This document shows, piece by piece, positions 61,873-64,000 of a DNA stretch of 64,000 bases. The first letter of the stretch is position 1, and each line of letters starts with the position of its first letter. Source of the DNA: Psychromicrobium lacuslunae (GTDB lineage: Bacteria; Actinomycetota; Actinomycetes; Actinomycetales; Micrococcaceae); contig NZ_CP011005.1 of NCBI RefSeq assembly GCF_000950575.1, positions 868,001-932,000 of the forward strand. The letters run 5' to 3'. The notes under the pieces were generated by a model that had not been told where the DNA came from, made no database searches, and worked only from the letters and a program-made list of their open reading frames with translations. The position numbers and the translations under genes are program-made.

Positions 61873-62832
61873 CTAGCGACCCACGCCAAGTTCAAAACCT
61901 GCACCGACCGAAACCTCGTCAAGCACTTCGGTTATTTGCTCGGGCAATGGCTCCAAATTGCTGGCCAGGATCGTTTTCAATTGAGTCGAATTTCGTGGGC
62001 CGACCACGGCAGTGGCGACCGCAGCCCGATCCAGCAGCCAGCTCAGCGCCAACTCACCGGTGCCACGGTCAAGGCCTTTCGCTGCGGTGATCAAAGCCTC
62101 AGTGATCCGGCTCGCCTTCCCTGAAAGATAGGGCTCCACATAGCCAGCCCAACGCTCGGAAGCGCCACGCGAGTCGCTCGGGATCTGGCCCCGATACTTA
62201 CCGGTCAGCACGCCACGACCCAAAGCGCCCCAGCACATGATCCCGATCCCGGCGTCCTCAGCAGCGGGAATCACTTCTTGCTCGGCGCTCCGATTGAGCA
62301 GCGAATACTCCACCTGATTGACCACCAAAGGTTCAGCGCTCAGTTGGGCTGCCTTGGCCAGTTGCCAGCCCGCATAGTTAGAAACCCCGGCGTAGCGCAC
62401 CCGGCCCGAACTAACCGCGTAATCCAAAGCGGCGAGCGTCTCCTCAAGAGGTACATGCGGATCCCAGGTGTGCGCCAGCCACAAATCCAGGTAATCGGTG
62501 CCAAGCCGGGCTAATGAAGCGTCCAGCCCGGCGAGCAGCCCACGTCGCGAGCAATCGACCATGCGCTGGCCCTTGCGACGTTCAATTCCAGCCTTGGAGA
62601 CCAAAACGATTTCTGGTCTGGCCACCACATCGCCAATCAATTCGCCCAGGATCGCTTCACTGCTGCCTTCGCCGTAGCTCATCGCGGTATCCAGCACAGT
62701 GCCGCCAGCGGCGAGATAATCGCGCAGTAGCTCGCGGCATTGCTCTTCATCAGTGACGGTTCCCCAGGACATGGTGCCCAGGCTGAGAGCAGAAACGCGC
62801 AGGCCACTTTGACCAAGGAATCGTTGTTGCAT
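61873..62832 (-). CDS. Aldo/keto reductase
   Basis: A 319-residue NADPH-dependent AKR. Catalytic residues are visible in order: Asp in VLDTAMSYG with the Tyr four further, Lys in VLVSKAG and His in LWLAHTWDP. The C-terminal cofactor block TAVVGPRNSTQL fits the AKR fold. It reduces carbonyls; the substrate is unknown. Start ATG at 62832, 71 nt from the divergent uppP. Confidence 0.93.
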   Translation of the reverse strand: MQQRFLGQSGLRVSALSLGTMSWGTVTDEEQCRELLRDYLAAGGTVLDTAMSYGEGSSEAILGELIGDVVARPEIVLVSKAGIERRKGQRMVDCSRRGLLAGLDASLARLGTDYLDLWLAHTWDPHVPLEETLAALDYAVSSGRVRYAGVSNYAGWQLAKAAQLSAEPLVVNQVEYSLLNRSAEQEVIPAAEDAGIGIMCWGALGRGVLTGKYRGQIPSDSRGASERWAGYVEPYLSGKASRITEALITAAKGLDRGTGELALSWLLDRAAVATAVVGPRNSTQLKTILASNLEPLPEQITEVLDEVSVGAGFELGVGR

Positions 62833-62903
62833 GAGCCAAGCTTACGTGTCGGGGAAGTGCTCCGTGCAGCAAGCCGCCGTCGCTATGGCATAAAGTCATC
62901 TAC

Positions 62904-63740
62904 GTGAACTGGTTAGAAGCTGCCTTCTTAGGGCTGATTCAAGGATTGACGGAATTTCTGCCCATCTCCTCAAGCGCCCACCTTTTTATTGTCGGCAAAT
63001 TAATCGGCCTAGAGGACCCAGGGGCGGCCTTTACCGCGGTGAGCCAGCTAGGCACCGAGGCCGCCGTGGTGGTGTTCTTTTGGCGGGACATCGTCCGCAT
63101 TATTAAGCATTGGTGGCTTTCCATCGTCGGAAAGTTGCCGCGCAACGATCCGGATGCCAGGATGGGCTGGCTGGTGATCATTGGTTCTATCCCCATTGTG
63201 GTCATCGGCATTCTTTTCCAGAACGCCATTGAAGGCGCACTGCGTAATCTCTGGTTGGTAGCGACCAGTTTGATCGTCTTCGGCGTGATTCTGGCAGTTG
63301 CCGATGCGGTGGGGAAGCACCAGCGCAAACTGGAAGACCTCACCGTTAAGCACGGCATTATCTACGGGCTGGCGCAATGTTTGGCGCTGATCCCGGGCGT
63401 CTCACGCTCCGGTGGCACCATTACCGCCGGTTTGCTGATGGGCTACACCCGCGAAGCCGCGGCACGCTATTCTTTCCTGCTGGCGATTCCGGCCGTACTG
63501 GGTAGCGGATTCTATGAACTGTTCAAGATCTTCGCGAAACATGAAGGCAGCCAGGAGGTTTTCGGTCTCGGCGAGACCGCACTGGCCACCGTGGTCGCCT
63601 TTATCGTCGGGTATCTGATCATTGGCTGGTTCTTGAAGTTCATCTCGAACAATAGCTACCGGCTCTTTGTCTGGTACCGAATCGCGCTCGGCCTGCTGGT
63701 CTTTGTGCTGCTCGGCTTCTCAGTGATCACCCCCGCATGA
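62904..63740 (+). CDS. uppP: Undecaprenyl-diphosphatase
   Basis: A 278-residue polytopic membrane enzyme that recycles undecaprenyl-PP for cell-wall synthesis and gives bacitracin tolerance. Motifs are [11 protein letters not shown] near residues 17-27 and [17 protein letters not shown] near 160-176. About eight helices are present. GTG start at 62904. Its stop overlaps the mshC ATG (ATGA), so the two are coupled. Confidence 0.96.
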   Translation: MNWLEAAFLGLIQGLTEFLPISSSAHLFIVGKLIGLEDPGAAFTAVSQLGTEAAVVVFFWRDIVRIIKHWWLSIVGKLPRNDPDARMGWLVIIGSIPIVVIGILFQNAIEGALRNLWLVATSLIVFGVILAVADAVGKHQRKLEDLTVKHGIIYGLAQCLALIPGVSRSGGTITAGLLMGYTREAAARYSFLLAIPAVLGSGFYELFKIFAKHEGSQEVFGLGETALATVVAFIVGYLIIGWFLKFISNNSYRLFVWYRIALGLLVFVLLGFSVITPA

Positions 63741-64000
63741 GGTCCTGGCAGGAACCGGCCCGCAGCCCGCTGCCCGGCCGGTTGGCATCACTGGAAATCT
63801 TTGACACCATGAGCGGCAGCCGGCAGGCGCTACCGGTGCAGGGCGAGGCAAGTCTCTACGTCTGTGGCATCACCCCTTATGACGCCACCCATATGGGCCA
63901 TGCGGCCACCTATTTGACCTTTGACCTGCTGGGCCGAGCCTGGCGGGATGCCGGGGTGACGGTGCGCTACGTGCAGAACGTCACTGATGTGGATGATCCA
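63737..64000 (+). CDS. mshC: MshC, mycothiol cysteine ligase (5' part only)
   Basis: The first 88 codons of a gene running past the window edge. The N-terminus [20 protein letters not shown], the [21 protein letters not shown] region with the HMGH tRNA-synthetase-like motif and QNVTDVDDP fit MshC, which ligates cysteine to GlcN-Ins in mycothiol synthesis. CysS is the alternative, but the [18 protein letters not shown] wording is that of MshC. This marks the host as a mycothiol-making actinobacterium. It is coupled to uppP. Confidence 0.92.
   Translation, partial: MRSWQEPARSPLPGRLASLEIFDTMSGSRQALPVQGEASLYVCGITPYDATHMGHAATYLTFDLLGRAWRDAGVTVRYVQNVTDVDDP

Overview
The window is a 64-kb piece of chromosome from a moderately high-GC actinobacterium. 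The best fit is Micrococcaceae (Arthrobacter / Renibacterium / Psychromicrobium type). Signs of this are the start of a mycothiol ligase gene (mshC), a suf operon with an embedded Rieske ferredoxin, a small DUF5703 protein, actinobacterial-type glgC/glgA, many GTG starts and actinobacterial codon use. The genus is inferred from gene content alone. Nothing marks the window as a plasmid or phage, and I see no transposase, integrase or CRISPR array.

Layout. 0-1.7 kb: 3' end of sufD, a Rieske protein, sufC and sufT (Fe-S cluster assembly). 2-6.2 kb: a secreted zinc peptidase, galE and a complete ECF biotin transporter (bioY, ecfA, ecfT). 6.4-11.8 kb: an ABC-F protein, a YbaK deacylase / SURF1 / small-protein / DUF3099 operon, and fabG followed by a second SDR. 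11.9-16.4 kb: serB, an ABC ATPase, a TauE permease, an rRNA/tRNA methyltransferase, a peroxiredoxin and ribosomal protein L31 type B. 16.5-27 kb: a lipoate ligase with its accessory domain at the N-terminus, two paralogous orphan proteins, a GNAT, aminopeptidase N, a YeiH exporter, and the ATP-grasp / alpha-E / transglutaminase cluster with a fourth orphan gene attached.

27-44 kb is the accessory heart of the window. A surface protein with an LAXTG-type sorting signal faces away from a translationally coupled two-gene operon: a secreted LamG-like protein and a 2099-residue RHS/YD-repeat protein with a variable C-terminal tip. The tip carries a PD...ExT arrangement that could be a small nuclease domain. 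Directly downstream lies a pentapeptide-repeat-like protein (likely immunity) and then about 5 kb of low-GC small orphan genes. These include a free-standing protein resembling EF-Tu domain III and a frameshifted copy of the orphan gene at 26.4 kb. The arrangement is that of a polymorphic-toxin locus with stockpiled immunity genes.

44-64 kb returns to core metabolism: an SDR with a zinc ribbon; divergent glgC/glgA; a fatty-acid module (acyl-CoA oxidase-like enzyme, TetR repressor with a clear palindromic operator, thiolase, FabG4-like reductase, MaoC hydratase); MFS/LysR; a TmrB-like P-loop protein; tRNA-Leu(GAG); an M20 peptidase coupled to an acyl-CoA dehydrogenase; small conserved proteins; an aldo/keto reductase; uppP; and the 5' part of mshC. 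At least six convergent gene ends carry long, nearly perfect inverted repeats, often containing a stop codon. They look like bidirectional terminators.
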